Shown here: in pieces, positions 23,727 through 34,139 of the stretch
Position numbering within the stretch: position 1 is the first letter of the stretch
Layout: each line of letters starts with the position of its first letter
Source of the DNA: JAXGRD01 sp040766105
Lineage (GTDB): Bacteria > Bacillota > Clostridia > Peptostreptococcales > Anaerovoracaceae
Assembly (NCBI GenBank): GCA_040766105.1
Contig: JAXGRD010000005.1
Span: forward strand, 174,279-238,278
DNA: 64,000 nucleotides
Direction: 5' to 3'
Position numbers and translations under genes: made by a program
The notes under the pieces: generated by a model
What the model was told of the DNA's origin: nothing
The model's database searches: none
The model's input: only the letters and a program-made list of their open reading frames with translations

Positions 23727-26700
23727 ATGGCTAAAAAAATAATGAAAACAATGGATGGAAATACAGCCGCGGCATATGTATCTTATGCATTCACCGATGT
23801 TGCTGCTATTTATCCCATCACACCCAGTTCCCCCATGGCGGAAGTCGTGGATGAAATGGCTGCCCACGGGGAGAAGAATCTCTTTGGACAGGAAGTAAAG
23901 GTTGTAGAAATGCAGTCGGAAGCCGGCGCTGCAGGAGCTGTTCACGGTTCGTTGGCAGCAGGTGCACTGACTTCAACATATACAGCATCTCAGGGATTGC
24001 TTCTGATGATCCCCAACATGTATAAAATTGCAGGAGAATTCTTACCCTGTGTTTTCCACGTGTCCGCAAGAACCCTTGCGACCCATGCACTGTGTATCTT
24101 CGGCGACCATTCCGACGTAATGGCCACCAGACAGACCGGTTTTGCACTGCTTTGCTCCAGCTCGGTTCAGGAAGCAATGGACATGGCCGGAGTGGCACAT
24201 CTATCAACCATTAAGAGCAAAGTTCCATTCCTTCACTTCTTTGATGGATTCAGAACCTCTCACGAAGTACAGAAAATCGAAGCCATCGGATACGATGTAT
24301 TTGACAAGCTTTTGGATAAGAAAGCCGTCCAGGCATTCCGTGACAACGCTTTGAATCCGGAGCGTCCGGTTATTCGAGGAACCGCGCAGAACCCGGATAT
24401 CTTCTTCCAGGCAAGACAGGCAAGTGCTCCCATGTTCGAAAAGGTGCCAAAGATTGTAGAAGACTACATGAATGCTTTGGAAAAGGAAACAGGCAGAGCA
24501 TATAAGCCCTTTGACTATGTAGGTGCTCCCGATGCGGAGAACATTATCATTGCCATGGGTTCCGTCTGTGAGACCATTGAAGAGACCATGGATGTCCTCT
24601 TGAAGGAAGGGAAGAAGATTGGTCTTATCAAGGTTCGTCTATACAGACCTTGGTCCGTGGAACACATCATGAGCGTAATGCCAAAGTCGGTGAAGAGAAT
24701 TGCGGTTCTGGACAGAACCATGGAACCGGGTGCCATCGGGGATCCCCTTTACATGGATGTGAAGACCATGTACTTTGACGACAAAAAGGCACCGGAAATC
24801 TATGGCGGTCGTTATGGCTTGGGTTCCAAGGATACTACACCGGGTCAAATCGTAGCAGTATTTAACAACTTGGAAGCAAAGAAGCCAAAGAATAACTTTA
24901 CCATAGGTATCACAGATGACGTAACCAACAGTTCCTTGGAGACTGTGGACATTTCCACCGAACCGGAAGGCACTGTAAGATGTAAGTTCTGGGGTCTTGG
25001 TTCCGACGGTACCGTAGGTGCCAACAAGCAGGCAATCAAGATTATCGGAGACAACACGGACATGTATGCCCAGGGATATTTCTCCTACGACTCCAAGAAG
25101 TCCGGCGGTATTACGGTTTCCCATCTTCGATTTGGAAAGAACAAGATTCAGTCCACCTATTTGATTAAGGAAGCGGACTTTGTGGCATGCCATACACAGG
25201 CTTATGTCTACCAGTATGATCTTCTCAAGGGACTGAAGAAGGGCGGTACCTTCCTCCTCAACTGTATTTGGAATGAAGAGGAACTGGACAAGCACCTTCC
25301 TGCAGCCATGAAGAGATATATCGCAAAGAACGACATTAAGTTCTACACCATAAACGCTACCGAGATTGGAAACAAAATCGGTCTGGGAACAAGAATCAAC
25401 ATGATCATGCAGTCGGCATTCTTCAGCTTGACTAAGGTTATTCCTGTGGAAGATGCTGAGAAATATTTGAAAGACTCCATCCTCAAGTCATACGGCAACA
25501 AGGGTGAGCATGTGGTCAACATGAACTACAATGCCGTCAATGAAGGTATGAAGGGTGCGGTACAGGTCAATGTACCGAAGGAGTGGAAGGATGCCCCTGA
25601 CGATAAGGTTAAGGTGGAAGATGTTCCTGAGTTCATTGAGAGCGTACTCATTCCCATGAACAAGCAAGAGGGAGACGATCTTCCTGTAAGCACCTTTGCA
25701 GACATTGCAGACGGTACCTTCCCATCGGGAACTGCCGCTTATGAAAAGCGTGGCGTTGCCGTAGAAGCACCCATGTGGATCAAGGAAAACTGTATTCAGT
25801 GTAACCAGTGTTCCTTCGTATGTCCTCACGCGTCCATTCGACCCTTCTTATTGACAGACGAGGAGAAGAAGAAGGCGCCCGGCGCATTTGAAACCATCAA
25901 GGCCAAGGGAAAAGGCTTTGAAGATTTGGATTACAGAATCCAGGTGGACACCTTAGACTGCTTGGGATGCGGAAACTGTGCAGACTCCTGTCCAGCCAAG
26001 GAAAAGGCATTGGTAATGCAGCCCTTGGAAACACAGGAAATTCAGATTCCCAACTGGAAATATGCAGTGACTCTTCCCATTAGAGACGACATTATGAACA
26101 AGGAAACCGTAAAGGGATCCCAGTTCGCTATGCCTTATCTGGAGTTCTCCGGTGCCTGTGCAGGTTGTGGAGAAACACCGTATATCAAGGTTATTACACA
26201 GCTCTTCGGAGACAGAATGATGATCGCCAACGCGACCGGTTGTTCCTCCATTTGGGGAGCCTCCGCGCCATCCACTCCTTACTGTAAGGATGCCGACGGC
26301 AGAGGACCTTCCTGGGCAAACTCCCTCTTCGAGGACAATGCCGAGTACGGAATGGGTATGGCAACAGGCGTACGACAGATGAGAGAAAAAATCAGAGAAA
26401 CCATGGAAAAACTTCTGGACATCACCGGTTATCCCGATGTTCTGGAAGCATGCAAGGCATGGATTGCCGGCTTTGATGACGGCGCCAACTCCAGAGCACT
26501 TTCCGATGCAGTACTTGCTTCTTTGGAGGACAAGACATTTACCGACAGCGAAAGCGAGCTGGTAAACGATATTCTTGACAAGAAGGACTTCTTGGTTAAG
26601 AAATCCGTATGGTGTGTCGGCGGAGACGGCTGGTCCTATGACATCGGCTTCGGAGGCGTGGACCACGTTCTTGCCAGCGGCGAAGATATCAATATCCTGG

Positions 26701-27260
26701 TATTCGACACGGAAGTATATTCCAACACCGGAGGACAGTCCTCCAAGGCTACACCTACTGCCGCCATCGCTAAGTTTGCGGCATCCGGTAAGAAGACCAA
26801 GAAGAAGGATTTGGGCATGATGGCCATGAGCTATGGTTATGTCTATGTTGCACAGGTTGGAATGGGCTCCGACAGAAATCAGTTTATGAAGGCTGTCAAG
26901 GAAGCAGAAGCTTACAACGGGCCGTCCATCATCATGTGCTATGCACCATGTATCAACCACGGCCTGAAGGAAGGGATGGGCAAGACCCAGCACAACACAA
27001 AGGCTGCCGTGGATTGCGGTTACTGGCACCTGTACAGATACAACCCACTTTTGGAAGAAGAAGGAAAGAACCCCTTCATCTTGGACAGCAAGGAGCCGAA
27101 GGGCGGATTCCGAGACTTCATCATGAATCAGGTAAGATACTCTTCCCTGGCCAAGGAGTTCCCGGATACTGCAGAAGGCCTCTTCCAGAAGACGGAAGAA
27201 GATGCCATGAAGCGCTATGAGACATATAAAAAGTTGGCATCCGATTATAAGTGTGATTAA
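23727..27260 (+). CDS. nifJ: Pyruvate:ferredoxin (flavodoxin) oxidoreductase
   Basis: Single-chain PFOR of 1177 residues, which oxidises pyruvate with CoA to acetyl-CoA, CO2 and reduced ferredoxin. Domain order is as expected: pyrimidine-binding domain at the N-terminus (YPITPSSPMAE), gamma and linker domains, an 8Fe ferredoxin domain near 690-760 (CIQCNQCSFVCP and CLGCGNCADSCP), and the TPP-binding domain (GDGWSYDIGFGG, EVYSNTGGQSSKATPT) towards the end. ATG 23727 follows GGGAGG. The ferredoxin it reduces is the natural electron donor for the Ech hydrogenase. Confidence 0.96.
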   Translation: MAKKIMKTMDGNTAAAYVSYAFTDVAAIYPITPSSPMAEVVDEMAAHGEKNLFGQEVKVVEMQSEAGAAGAVHGSLAAGALTSTYTASQGLLLMIPNMYKIAGEFLPCVFHVSARTLATHALCIFGDHSDVMATRQTGFALLCSSSVQEAMDMAGVAHLSTIKSKVPFLHFFDGFRTSHEVQKIEAIGYDVFDKLLDKKAVQAFRDNALNPERPVIRGTAQNPDIFFQARQASAPMFEKVPKIVEDYMNALEKETGRAYKPFDYVGAPDAENIIIAMGSVCETIEETMDVLLKEGKKIGLIKVRLYRPWSVEHIMSVMPKSVKRIAVLDRTMEPGAIGDPLYMDVKTMYFDDKKAPEIYGGRYGLGSKDTTPGQIVAVFNNLEAKKPKNNFTIGITDDVTNSSLETVDISTEPEGTVRCKFWGLGSDGTVGANKQAIKIIGDNTDMYAQGYFSYDSKKSGGITVSHLRFGKNKIQSTYLIKEADFVACHTQAYVYQYDLLKGLKKGGTFLLNCIWNEEELDKHLPAAMKRYIAKNDIKFYTINATEIGNKIGLGTRINMIMQSAFFSLTKVIPVEDAEKYLKDSILKSYGNKGEHVVNMNYNAVNEGMKGAVQVNVPKEWKDAPDDKVKVEDVPEFIESVLIPMNKQEGDDLPVSTFADIADGTFPSGTAAYEKRGVAVEAPMWIKENCIQCNQCSFVCPHASIRPFLLTDEEKKKAPGAFETIKAKGKGFEDLDYRIQVDTLDCLGCGNCADSCPAKEKALVMQPLETQEIQIPNWKYAVTLPIRDDIMNKETVKGSQFAMPYLEFSGACAGCGETPYIKVITQLFGDRMMIANATGCSSIWGASAPSTPYCKDADGRGPSWANSLFEDNAEYGMGMATGVRQMREKIRETMEKLLDITGYPDVLEACKAWIAGFDDGANSRALSDAVLASLEDKTFTDSESELVNDILDKKDFLVKKSVWCVGGDGWSYDIGFGGVDHVLASGEDINILVFDTEVYSNTGGQSSKATPTAAIAKFAASGKKTKKKDLGMMAMSYGYVYVAQVGMGSDRNQFMKAVKEAEAYNGPSIIMCYAPCINHGLKEGMGKTQHNTKAAVDCGYWHLYRYNPLLEEEGKNPFILDSKEPKGGFRDFIMNQVRYSSLAKEFPDTAEGLFQKTEEDAMKRYETYKKLASDYKCD

Positions 27261-27333
27261 GTTACGGAACGAGTGGTACAATAGGCATATAATGTAAATA
27301 ACGAACATTGCTTAATGTAGAAGGGAGGCCAAC

Positions 27334-27642
27334 ATGGCTGTAGTAACGATAACAAAAGATAATTTCAAAGAAGAGGTTTTAGAATCCAAGGTTCCCGTTT
27401 TAGTGGACTTCTGGGCTGCATGGTGTGGTCCTTGCAAAATGGTAGGTCCTGTGATAGACGAAATCGCAGCAGAAAACAGCGACTTCAAAGTTGGAAAAAT
27501 CAACGTTGATGAGCAAGTTGAGCTGGCAGGTCAGTTTGGCGTAATGTCCATTCCCACCATCTGCGTCTTCAAAGACGGACAGCTGGTAAAGAAGGAAGTT
27601 GGAGCCAGACCTAAGGAAGCCATCCTTGCAATGGTGAAATAG
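27334..27642 (+). CDS. trxA: Thioredoxin
   Basis: Classical cytoplasmic thioredoxin of 102 residues with the active site W30-C31-G-P-C34-K and the cis-proline loop MSIPTICVF. It starts at ATG 27334 after GGGAGG, 73 bases past nifJ; a TATAAT at 27288-27293 in the gap may give it its own promoter. A terminator follows. Confidence 0.96.
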   Translation: MAVVTITKDNFKEEVLESKVPVLVDFWAAWCGPCKMVGPVIDEIAAENSDFKVGKINVDEQVELAGQFGVMSIPTICVFKDGQLVKKEVGARPKEAILAMVK

Positions 27643-27667
27643 AATAAAAAACCGAAACATAAAAAAT

Positions 27668-27703
27668 CAGGAGCAGACTGCGGTAGCGGCTTGCTCCTGT
27701 TTT
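27668..27703 (+). terminator. Terminator after trxA
   Basis: CAGGAGCA (27668-27675) pairs with TGCTCCTG (27692-27699), then TTTT. Confidence 0.7.
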
Positions 27704-27814
27704 CTGGTGTTTCTATTAGCGGGGATGCTTTTTTGCCTATACCGTCTTTCAGCCCCTCTCGTGGGCAAATAATCGGGTGTTTTTCAGCGATTTCATCTCT
27801 TTTCTTAAAATTAC

Positions 27815-27877
27815 TTTGCCTACAGAGAAGGTATTCAGCACCCGTAGGCAAAAAACTATGATTATTTTTAGTCATAG
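27815..27877 (-). terminator. Two adjacent hairpins downstream of nhaC
   Basis: On the minus strand CTATGA/TCATAG (27872-27877 with 27856-27861) is followed by a T run, which fits nhaC termination. Just beyond, TTTGCCTAC (27815-27823) pairs with GTAGGCAAA (27844-27852). The 258-base gap between trxA and nhaC holds no other feature I can support. Confidence 0.55.
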
Positions 27878-27899
27878 GAGCAGTAAAACGTCCTTGTAG

Positions 27900-29210
27900 C
27901 TAAAAATCCGATTTGTGACGTGCATGCCTTTCAGGGTTCTGGATGATAATGAAGAGGATGGCGCTGACGGCCATGAGGACCGGATAAAACATAAATGGGA
28001 CGATTTTCATGGGAGAAAGTCCGGTAAATGCCGCTGCGGAAAGGAGTTGGGCTCCGTAGGGAATCAGTCCCTGGAAAACCGATGTGAAGATATCCAATAG
28101 AGAGGCGGTTCGAATGGAACTAATGTTAAATTCTTCGCTGATGTCCTTGGCAATGGGGCCTGCCATTACTATGGCAATGGTATTGTTTGCCGTGGACATA
28201 TCCACCAAGGAAGCCAGTGCTGCGATACCAACCTGCCCACCCTTAGCTGTTTTAATTCTTGACTTGATGAAATTGAGGATGAAGTCAATCCCTCCGTTGT
28301 TCTTCACCAGGGCGAGGATGGCTGCCACTGTCATGGAGATCACAGTGATGTCATACATCCCGGTGACCCCTGTGCCAACGGAAGTGAAAATCTCATTGGC
28401 CGGAATGGAGCCGGTGGCTACACCTACAACGACAGATAATACAGTGCCCGCAATGAGGACGGCAAAGACGTTGAAGCCAATGAGGGCACCGATGAGAACG
28501 ACCAAATAGGGAACTACCTTCATAATGTTATAGTCCAAATTCCCTTCAATTTCGTAGGAACTGTTCATGGTGATGATGAGGAAGATGACCAAGGTGATGA
28601 TGGCTGCCGGTAGGACGATGAAGAAGTTGGCCTTGAACTTATCCTTCATTTGACAGCCCTGTGTTCTGACAGCTGCAATGGTGGTATCGGAAATCATGGA
28701 CAGATTGTCCCCGAACATGGCTCCGCAGACAACGGCGGCAATGCAAACGGCGATGTTAAAATCTGTCTTCTCGCTGATGCCCACGGCAATAGGTGCCAAG
28801 GCGGCGATGGTTCCCATGGAAGTTCCCATGGAAAGAGAAATGAAGCAGCCAATGACAAAGAGGCCGGCGATGGCTACACCCGGGGGAAGAATGGACAGCC
28901 CCAGGTTTACCGTGCTTTCCACACCGCCTGCCGCAGTGATGGCACCGGAGAAGCCCCCTGCTACCAAAAAGATGAAGTACATTATAGCGATATTCTCATT
29001 CCCCACACCGCTGGCAACCAATTGAAACTTCTTGGTGAAGCTCAACTTGGGGTTTTGGAGAAATGCGACGAAGAGTGCAATGAGGAAGCCTACGATGGCA
29101 GGCATGCTGTAAAAGTCGTTCATAATAATGCCGGAACCGATAAAAATAACCAGAAAGATGCCGATGGGCAGCAGTGCCGATGCCTTTCCTTTATCCGTAA
29201 TTGTATCCAA
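27900..29210 (-). CDS. nhaC: NhaC-type Na+/H+ antiporter family transporter
   Basis: Integral membrane protein of 436 residues with about 11-12 hydrophobic segments, of the NhaC ion/substrate antiporter group. Supporting segments are SMGTSMGTIAALAPIAVGIS, GAMFGDNLSMISDTT and SLVDMSTANNTIAIVMAGP, which carry the buried Asp residues common in this family. The start appears to be TTG at 29210, eight bases after AGGAGG; no ATG sits at that position. Some family members exchange organic acids instead of Na+, so the substrate is not certain. Confidence 0.8.
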   Translation of the reverse strand: MDTITDKGKASALLPIGIFLVIFIGSGIIMNDFYSMPAIVGFLIALFVAFLQNPKLSFTKKFQLVASGVGNENIAIMYFIFLVAGGFSGAITAAGGVESTVNLGLSILPPGVAIAGLFVIGCFISLSMGTSMGTIAALAPIAVGISEKTDFNIAVCIAAVVCGAMFGDNLSMISDTTIAAVRTQGCQMKDKFKANFFIVLPAAIITLVIFLIITMNSSYEIEGNLDYNIMKVVPYLVVLIGALIGFNVFAVLIAGTVLSVVVGVATGSIPANEIFTSVGTGVTGMYDITVISMTVAAILALVKNNGGIDFILNFIKSRIKTAKGGQVGIAALASLVDMSTANNTIAIVMAGPIAKDISEEFNISSIRTASLLDIFTSVFQGLIPYGAQLLSAAAFTGLSPMKIVPFMFYPVLMAVSAILFIIIQNPERHARHKSDF

Positions 29211-29286
29211 AATTTAATCCTCCTTTTATGCATGGAATGTATAACATGGTAGATTATACCATTCATTAGGGTTGTGCGTCTACCGT

Positions 29287-29315
29287 TTGCGTAGGGACTT
29301 CAAATTTGATATACT
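29287..29315 (+). promoter_or_regulatory. Promoter of uvrB, probably with almost no leader
   Basis: TTGCGT (29287-29292) and TATACT (29310-29315), 17-bp spacing. Transcription would start near 29322, and the ATG is at 29325, with no ribosome-binding sequence between. Confidence 0.5.
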
Positions 29316-29324
29316 CTAGAAGTT

Positions 29325-31301
29325 ATGACGGAGTTTAAAATCCATTCACCATTTCAAATGACCGGTGACCAACCTGAGGCAGTAGAGAAGCTGGCTCAGG
29401 GTGTTTTAGCGGGCAAAAAAAGACAGACCCTCATGGGTGTAACCGGCTCGGGAAAGACCTTTACCATGGCGAATCTCATTGAAAAGGTGAAGATGCCCAC
29501 CTTGGTCATTTCCCACAACAAGACCCTAGCCGGACAACTCTACGGAGAATTCAAAGAGTTCTTTCCGGAGAATGCAGTGGAATACTTTGTCAGCTACTAC
29601 GACTACTACCAACCGGAAGCCTATGTGGCCTCCACGGATACATATATAGAGAAAGACTCTGAAATCAACGATGAAATCGAAAAACTTCGCCACTCGGCAA
29701 CGGCGGCTTTGTCGGAACGAAGAGATGTAATCATCGTAGCCAGCGTATCCTGTATTTACGGACTGGGATCTCCCGTGGACTACGAAAGCCAGGTGCTGTC
29801 TCTTAGACCGGGAATGGAGAAGAGCCGGCAGGATATTTTGCGCATGTTGGTGGACATCCAATACGACCGCAACGACATGGCCTTTGATCGAGGGTCTTTT
29901 CGTGTGCGTGGCGACACAGTAGATATCTTCCCTGCAGGATCGGAGAATGCCGTCAGGGTGGAACTCTTTGGGGATGAAGTGGAGAAGATAAAGGAATTAA
30001 ATCCTCTAACGGGTGAAATCAACGGATTGAGAGAACATGTCTCCATCTTCCCCGCATCTCACTATGTCACCAGCGAGGAAAAGATGAAGGACGCCATCAC
30101 TTCCATAGAGGCGGAGTTGACGGACAGAATCACCTGGTTTCGTGAGAGAGGGAAACTGTTGGAGGCACAGCGAATCGAGCAGAGAACCAGGTATGATTTG
30201 GAAATGCTCAGGGAAATAGGCCGTTGCAAGGGAATCGAGAACTATTCCAGACATCTGAACGGACTGCCGGAAGGCATGCGACCATACACCCTTATTGACT
30301 ACTTCCCTGAAGATTTCTTGGTCATCATTGACGAGTCCCACGTGATGTTGCCCCAGTTGCGCGCCATGTATGCAGGGGACAGATCTCGAAAGAGTTCACT
30401 GGTGGACTACGGTTTCCGCCTCCCTTCGGCACTGGATAACCGGCCCCTGAAGTTTGAGGAGTTCAACAAAATCGCCAATCAGGTGGTTTATGTCAGCGCG
30501 ACCCCTGCTGCTTACGAAAGAGAAGAAAGCGGGGGAATCAGTGCGGAGCAAATCATTAGGCCCACGGGTCTTTTGGATCCGCCCATAGAAGTGGTGCCCA
30601 CCAAGGGTCAGATGGACCATCTCATCGGCGAAATCAACAAGACCACCGCCAAGGGAAGAAAGGTGCTGGTCACCACCCTTACAAAAAAAATGTCGGAAAG
30701 TTTGACAGATTATCTTAAAAACACGGGAATCCGGGTACAATACCTACATTCGGAGATCGAGACCTTGGAGAGAATGGAGATTATCCGAGATTTGCGTATG
30801 GATGTCTTCGATGTTTTGGTGGGAATCAACCTTCTGCGAGAAGGCTTGGATATTCCCGAGGTGTCCATGGTGGCAATTTTAGATGCGGACAAGCAAGGTT
30901 TTCTGAGAACAGAGACCTCTCTCATTCAAACCATAGGCAGAGCCGCGCGAAATGTAGACAGCAAGGTCATCATGTATGCCGATGAAATCAGCCCTGCCAT
31001 GAAGGCGGCTATGGATGAGACAGACAGAAGAAGGAAGATACAGCAGGATTACAACGAGAAGATGGGGATTACCCCCAAGAGCATCGAGAAGTCCGTTCGT
31101 GACATTATAGAGGCCACCAAGGCAGAGGAAGGGGACGAAGAGACCTACAAGGGAAGAAGTCCTCTGGAATTGACCAAGAAGGAACTGGACGAATACATCA
31201 AGATGCTGGAAAAGGAAATGAAACAGGCGGCTGCCGACTTGCAGTTTGAGCGAGCGGCGACCCTGAGAGACAAAGTCTTTGAATACAAAGCGAGGAAATA
31301 A
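29325..31301 (+). CDS. uvrB: UvrABC excinuclease subunit B
   Basis: Damage-verifying helicase-like subunit of nucleotide excision repair, 658 residues, the full family length. It has Walker A GVTGSGKTFT near residue 40, the beta-hairpin region YYDYYQPEAYV near 95, the DESHV box, and a C-terminal UVR motif (residues 620-655) that binds UvrC. It overlaps nothing and ends one base before uvrA, with which it forms an operon. No typical ribosome site precedes the ATG; see the promoter entry. Confidence 0.97.
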   Translation: MTEFKIHSPFQMTGDQPEAVEKLAQGVLAGKKRQTLMGVTGSGKTFTMANLIEKVKMPTLVISHNKTLAGQLYGEFKEFFPENAVEYFVSYYDYYQPEAYVASTDTYIEKDSEINDEIEKLRHSATAALSERRDVIIVASVSCIYGLGSPVDYESQVLSLRPGMEKSRQDILRMLVDIQYDRNDMAFDRGSFRVRGDTVDIFPAGSENAVRVELFGDEVEKIKELNPLTGEINGLREHVSIFPASHYVTSEEKMKDAITSIEAELTDRITWFRERGKLLEAQRIEQRTRYDLEMLREIGRCKGIENYSRHLNGLPEGMRPYTLIDYFPEDFLVIIDESHVMLPQLRAMYAGDRSRKSSLVDYGFRLPSALDNRPLKFEEFNKIANQVVYVSATPAAYEREESGGISAEQIIRPTGLLDPPIEVVPTKGQMDHLIGEINKTTAKGRKVLVTTLTKKMSESLTDYLKNTGIRVQYLHSEIETLERMEIIRDLRMDVFDVLVGINLLREGLDIPEVSMVAILDADKQGFLRTETSLIQTIGRAARNVDSKVIMYADEISPAMKAAMDETDRRRKIQQDYNEKMGITPKSIEKSVRDIIEATKAEEGDEETYKGRSPLELTKKELDEYIKMLEKEMKQAAADLQFERAATLRDKVFEYKARK

Positions 31302-31302
31302 A

Positions 31303-34128
31303 ATGACAAAAGACATCATCATCAAAGGTGCGGCGGAAAACAATCTAAAGAACCTGGATGTAACCATACCCCGAGATCAATTGATTGTACTTACGGGGAT
31401 TTCGGGAAGCGGCAAGTCTTCCCTGGCTTTCGATACCATATATGCGGAAGGCCAGAGAAGATACATGGAGAGCCTGTCTTCCTATGCCAGACAGTTTTTG
31501 GGTCAGATGGAGAAGCCTAACGTAGAGTCCATTGAAGGACTTTCTCCGGCCATTTCCATCGACCAGAAGACCACCAACAAAAACCCTCGTTCCACCGTGG
31601 GGACGGTGACGGAAATATATGACTATCTGCGATTGCTCTACGCCAGGGTGGGAATACCCCACTGTCCTGTGTGCGGAAGAGAAATTTCCAGCCAGACGGT
31701 GGACCAGATTGCCGATACACTCATGGAATTGCCCGACGGGACCAAGGTAACGATGTTGGCACCGGTGATTCGCCAGAGAAAGGGGACCCACGAAAAGGTG
31801 TTGGAAAGAATCCGAAAGGAAGGCTTTACCAGAGTTCGTGTAAACGGAAGAATTTATCTTCTCCATGAAGAAGAGATATCTTTGGAGAAGACCCACAAGC
31901 ATACCATAGAAATCGTTGTAGACAGAATTGTGAAGAAGGAAGATTCCGCAGGGCGCTTTGCCGAAGCGGCGGAAATGGCCATTGCCCACGGAGACGGTCT
32001 GGTCGTTGCCCTCATCAACGAGGAAGAAAGGGTGTTCAGCACCGCCTTGGCTTGCCCCGATCACGGAATCAGCATAGCGGAGTTGGAGCCTCGCATGTTT
32101 TCCTTTAATAACCCCTATGGGGCATGCCCCAACTGCAACGGACTGGGTTTTACGGAGACCATGGATCCCGACCTGATTATTGAAGATCAGGACCTGAGTA
32201 TCATCGGCGGGTGTTTGGGAAAGGTTTTTGCCAGCATGGAGTTTTCCGGCTTCTACAGACAGATGATCGATGCCTTGGCAAAGGACCACGGTGTGGATTT
32301 AAATACGCCATATAAAAAACTTCCCAAGAAGTTCAAGGACGAGCTTCTCTACGGTACGGGAAGTCGTCATTTGAAATACTATTACAAGAGCAGAAACAAC
32401 GGCTCCGAGTCCTATCGAGATCACCCCTTCGAAGGAGTACTTCGTAACTTGGAGCGAAGATACCGTGAAACCAATTCGGACTTCATTAAAGAGAGGATGC
32501 GCAAGTATATGAGCATCACGCTCTGTGAAGTCTGTAAGGGACAACGGCTTCGTCCTGAGATTCTCAGCGTTACAGTGGGTGGAAAGAACATCATGGAGTT
32601 TACCAATCTATCCGTTGCCAACGCCTTTGAGTTTGTCGGAAAACTGAAACTTTCCAAGAAAAATACCATGATTGCCCATCAGATTTTGAAAGAAATCGTT
32701 GCAAGATTGCAGTTCCTGGCCGATGTGGGCCTGGACTATCTTACCCTGTCCCGATCTTCCGGAACCCTTTCCGGAGGGGAATCCCAGCGAATTCGCCTTG
32801 CCACTCAGATTGGGTCCGGTTTGGTAGGTGTTTTGTATATCTTGGACGAACCCAGCATCGGTCTCCATCAGAGGGATAACGACAAGTTGCTGGCTACCCT
32901 GCGCAGTTTGACGGACAAGGGAAATACACTCCTAGTAGTGGAACACGACGAAGAAACCATGTATGCGGCGGATCATATCATCGACATTGGACCTGCTGCC
33001 GGCATTCACGGCGGAGAACTGGTTGCCCAGGGGACAGTGGAGGAAATCAAAGAATGCAAGGAATCCCTGACGGGTCAGTACCTCAGCGGAGAGAAGAAGG
33101 TAGAGGTACCGGCGACACGAAGACCGGGCAATGGGAAAGCCATCAAAATCGTTGGCGCAGAGGAAAACAACCTGCGAAAGGTGGACGTGGAAATCCCCTT
33201 AGGGAAATTGGTCTGCGTCACAGGAGTATCCGGATCCGGCAAGAGCAGCCTAATCAATGAGATTCTCTACAAGGGTTTGGTGGGACCGGTGAACCATGCC
33301 AAGATCAAACCGGGAAAGCACAAAAAAATCACGGGGATTGAGCACATCGACAAGGTCATTGACATCAACCAATCGCCCATCGGCAGAACGCCCAGATCCA
33401 ATCCGGCAACATACACCGGCGTGTTTAATCATATTAGAGACCTCTTCGCCCAGCTTCCCGAATCCAAGATTCGAGGCTATACCAAGGGTAGATTCAGCTT
33501 TAATGTGAAGGGGGGCAGGTGCGAAGCCTGTAGCGGTGACGGCATCATCAAGATCGAAATGCATTTTCTTCCCGATGTCTACGTCCCCTGTGAGGTTTGC
33601 AAGGGGAAGAGATACAACAAGGAAACCTTGGAAGTGAAATACAAGGGGAAGAATATCTTTCATGTGCTGGATATGAATGTATCCGACGCGCTGGAGTTCT
33701 TCAAAAACATACCCCAAATTCATCGACAACTGCTTACCTTGGAAGAGGTGGGTCTTGGATATATTAAATTAGGTCAGCCCTCTACGCAACTTTCAGGGGG
33801 AGAAGCACAGAGAATTAAGTTGGCTTCGGAGCTGTCGAAGCGCAGCACAGGTAAGACACTGTACGTTTTAGATGAGCCTACAACAGGTCTTCACTTTGCC
33901 GATGTGGACAAGCTACTCCATGTGTTGGATCGGTTGGCTGATATGGGTAACACGGTGGTGGTCATTGAGCATAACTTGGATGTAATCAAGAGAGCAGACC
34001 ATATTATAGATTTAGGCCCGGAAGGAGGATTCCGGGGCGGGACCATCGTGGCGGAGGGAACGCCGGAGGAGGTCGCGGAAGTGGAAGAATCCTATACGGG
34101 ACATTATTTGAAGAAAATACTCAGTTAG
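31303..34128 (+). CDS. uvrA: UvrABC excinuclease subunit A
   Basis: DNA-damage-recognition ATPase of 941 residues with two ABC modules. It has Walker A GISGSGKSSLAF and later GVSGSGKSSLINE, two ABC signatures (LSGGESQRIRLA, LSGGEAQRIKLA), and zinc-finger cysteines CPVC...CPNC and CEAC...CEVC. The start is ATG 31303 one base after the uvrB stop; the frame opens 24 bases earlier within uvrB. uvrC is not in the window. Confidence 0.97.
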   Translation: MTKDIIIKGAAENNLKNLDVTIPRDQLIVLTGISGSGKSSLAFDTIYAEGQRRYMESLSSYARQFLGQMEKPNVESIEGLSPAISIDQKTTNKNPRSTVGTVTEIYDYLRLLYARVGIPHCPVCGREISSQTVDQIADTLMELPDGTKVTMLAPVIRQRKGTHEKVLERIRKEGFTRVRVNGRIYLLHEEEISLEKTHKHTIEIVVDRIVKKEDSAGRFAEAAEMAIAHGDGLVVALINEEERVFSTALACPDHGISIAELEPRMFSFNNPYGACPNCNGLGFTETMDPDLIIEDQDLSIIGGCLGKVFASMEFSGFYRQMIDALAKDHGVDLNTPYKKLPKKFKDELLYGTGSRHLKYYYKSRNNGSESYRDHPFEGVLRNLERRYRETNSDFIKERMRKYMSITLCEVCKGQRLRPEILSVTVGGKNIMEFTNLSVANAFEFVGKLKLSKKNTMIAHQILKEIVARLQFLADVGLDYLTLSRSSGTLSGGESQRIRLATQIGSGLVGVLYILDEPSIGLHQRDNDKLLATLRSLTDKGNTLLVVEHDEETMYAADHIIDIGPAAGIHGGELVAQGTVEEIKECKESLTGQYLSGEKKVEVPATRRPGNGKAIKIVGAEENNLRKVDVEIPLGKLVCVTGVSGSGKSSLINEILYKGLVGPVNHAKIKPGKHKKITGIEHIDKVIDINQSPIGRTPRSNPATYTGVFNHIRDLFAQLPESKIRGYTKGRFSFNVKGGRCEACSGDGIIKIEMHFLPDVYVPCEVCKGKRYNKETLEVKYKGKNIFHVLDMNVSDALEFFKNIPQIHRQLLTLEEVGLGYIKLGQPSTQLSGGEAQRIKLASELSKRSTGKTLYVLDEPTTGLHFADVDKLLHVLDRLADMGNTVVVIEHNLDVIKRADHIIDLGPEGGFRGGTIVAEGTPEEVAEVEESYTGHYLKKILS

Positions 34129-34139
34129 GCGGTGAAAGT

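Noticed and set aside
25953..27308. 451-codon minus-strand open frame opposite nifJ
   Set aside because: Shadow of the TPP domain of PFOR; no family features.
27531..27875. 114-codon minus-strand frame between trxA and nhaC
   Set aside because: It crosses the trxA end and terminator hairpins of both genes; no ribosome site.
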